From: Pseudomonadota bacterium
GTDB taxonomy: Bacteria; Pseudomonadota; Gammaproteobacteria; Xanthomonadales; Xanthomonadaceae
DNA: 64,000 nt
Assembly (NCBI GenBank): GCA_963205495.1
Contig: CAUJIN010000067.1
Location: 1 to 64,000, forward strand
Direction of reading: 5' to 3'
The notes beneath the pieces were generated by a model that was given only the letters and a program-made list of their open reading frames with translations, was not told the origin of the DNA and made no database searches. How positions within the stretch are numbered: position 1 is the first letter of the stretch; each line of letters opens with the position of its first letter. The position numbers and the translations under genes were made by a program. Positions 63,509 to 64,000 of this stretch are shown here, piece by piece.

Positions 63509-64000
63509 TCAGCGCTTGGCGGCGGCCTGGGTGTAGAGCGACTCGGCGCGCGTCTTGAGGCGCGCGATGTCGGCCTCATCGGTCTGGCCGGAGCCCTTTT
63601 CGTTGAGCACCAGATCGCCGGCCTCGTTCCAGCCGATCAGGGTCTTGACCTGCTGCTGGACGCGCTCGACCACCCAGGGCTTGCCACCCTTGTAGGCATA
63701 GCGGAACTGCGCCGATCCGGCATCGCCGTAATCGACCTGCTCACGCGCCATGCGGATCTGGCCGCTGTCTTCGACGAAAGCGTCCCAGCCGACCGCGATG
63801 TCGTCTTCCAGACGCTCGCCCTGGATGCGGCGCAGTGCGCCGATGTTGGCTTCGAGCTTCTCGAACTCGCTCTTTGCCAGATCCGCAGGCGGCACGTCGG
63901 CAGCAGGCTGGCCGCCGCGCACCAGTGACAGGGCGAGATCGCCCTTGGGCGCGCCCTGCGTCAGCACCGGGACCGGCTGCGGGGTGCCATAGAGCACCAG
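63509..64000 (-). CDS. uncharacterised protein (5' end outside window)
   Basis: The frame is open to the window edge and gives 163 C-terminal residues. The part seen is hydrophilic and mixed alpha/beta, with an acidic helix SEFEKLEANIGALRRIQGERLEDDI, aromatic strands (QFRYAYKGGKPWVVERVQQQV) and a basic helical end. No domain was recognised. It is read in the same direction as the cox operon and is separated from it by a perfect hairpin. Confidence 0.7.
   Translation of the reverse strand: MVLYGTPQPVPVLTQGAPKGDLALSLVRGGQPAADVPPADLAKSEFEKLEANIGALRRIQGERLEDDIAVGWDAFVEDSGQIRMAREQVDYGDAGSAQFRYAYKGGKPWVVERVQQQVKTLIGWNEAGDLVLNEKGSGQTDEADIARLKTRAESLYTQAAAKR

Overview
The window is a GC-rich (roughly two-thirds G+C), densely packed bacterial chromosome segment with long runs of tightly spaced or overlapping genes. 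Gene content and order point to a gammaproteobacterium of the Lysobacterales (Xanthomonadales) or a close relative. The clues are a dihydrolipoamide dehydrogenase with its own lipoyl domain, a holD-like/rimI pair, two DUF4124 proteins, an H-NS protein of the BpH3/XrvA type, a Pseudomonas/Xanthomonas-style aa3 oxidase locus, and GGGAATCGGGA-type inverted repeats. No phage, insertion sequence, plasmid or CRISPR array was seen. Species assignment is inference.

Layout: 1-2.9 kb, end of the pyruvate dehydrogenase operon (aceF, lpdA). 3-8.7 kb, a Fur-box-preceded DUF2061 membrane protein, a glycolate/D-lactate dehydrogenase-type flavoprotein, an orphan prpF, an SDR and tyrosine phenol-lyase. 8.7-13 kb, zapE, a hydrolase, a secreted ExeM/NucH nuclease lipoprotein and a cytochrome c5. 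13.1-14.5 kb, tRNA-Leu(GAG), secG and tpiA. 14.7-21.3 kb, the most unusual region: a six-gene operon (TIM-barrel isomerase, LuxS, sedoheptulose-7-phosphate-cyclase-type sugar phosphate cyclase, UbiG, UbiA-family prenyltransferase, DUF3817), flanked by an Fe(II) oxygenase and an SDR. 21.4-25.1 kb, accD-glmM, a decayed secreted-protein remnant, REP-like hairpins, and rimI with a holD-like gene. 25.1-31.2 kb, an operon joining pssA, a GAF-PP2C-HATPase regulator, a STAS protein and an Mla-type lipid ABC transporter. 31.3-41.1 kb, DUF4124 proteins, proS, H-NS, exporters, pirin, a CDF metal transporter and a phytase-like lipoprotein. 41.1-48.8 kb, DUF455, purF, cvpA, a SPOR protein, folC, an orphan Pycsar-effector-like protein and prmC. 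48.8-55.3 kb, secreted lipase and subtilase, an MBL/beta-CASP protein and a bile-acid-symporter-like protein. 55.2-63.2 kb, the cytochrome c oxidase structural and assembly genes. 63.5-64 kb, a truncated unknown gene.

How the genes may work together: the 15.5-20.3 kb operon combines a cyclase that makes C7 cyclitols, a TIM-barrel enzyme of the family acting on keto-cyclitols (IolI/IolE), an aromatic/prenyl transferase and a methyltransferase. It therefore looks like an undescribed route to a prenylated cyclitol or related metabolite, with LuxS either recycling methylation by-product or acting on a pathway sugar. The pssA-to-Mla operon suggests that phosphorylation of an MlaB-like STAS protein by a fused phosphatase/kinase tunes phospholipid transport. 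Both proposals are inferences from domain content and operon structure.
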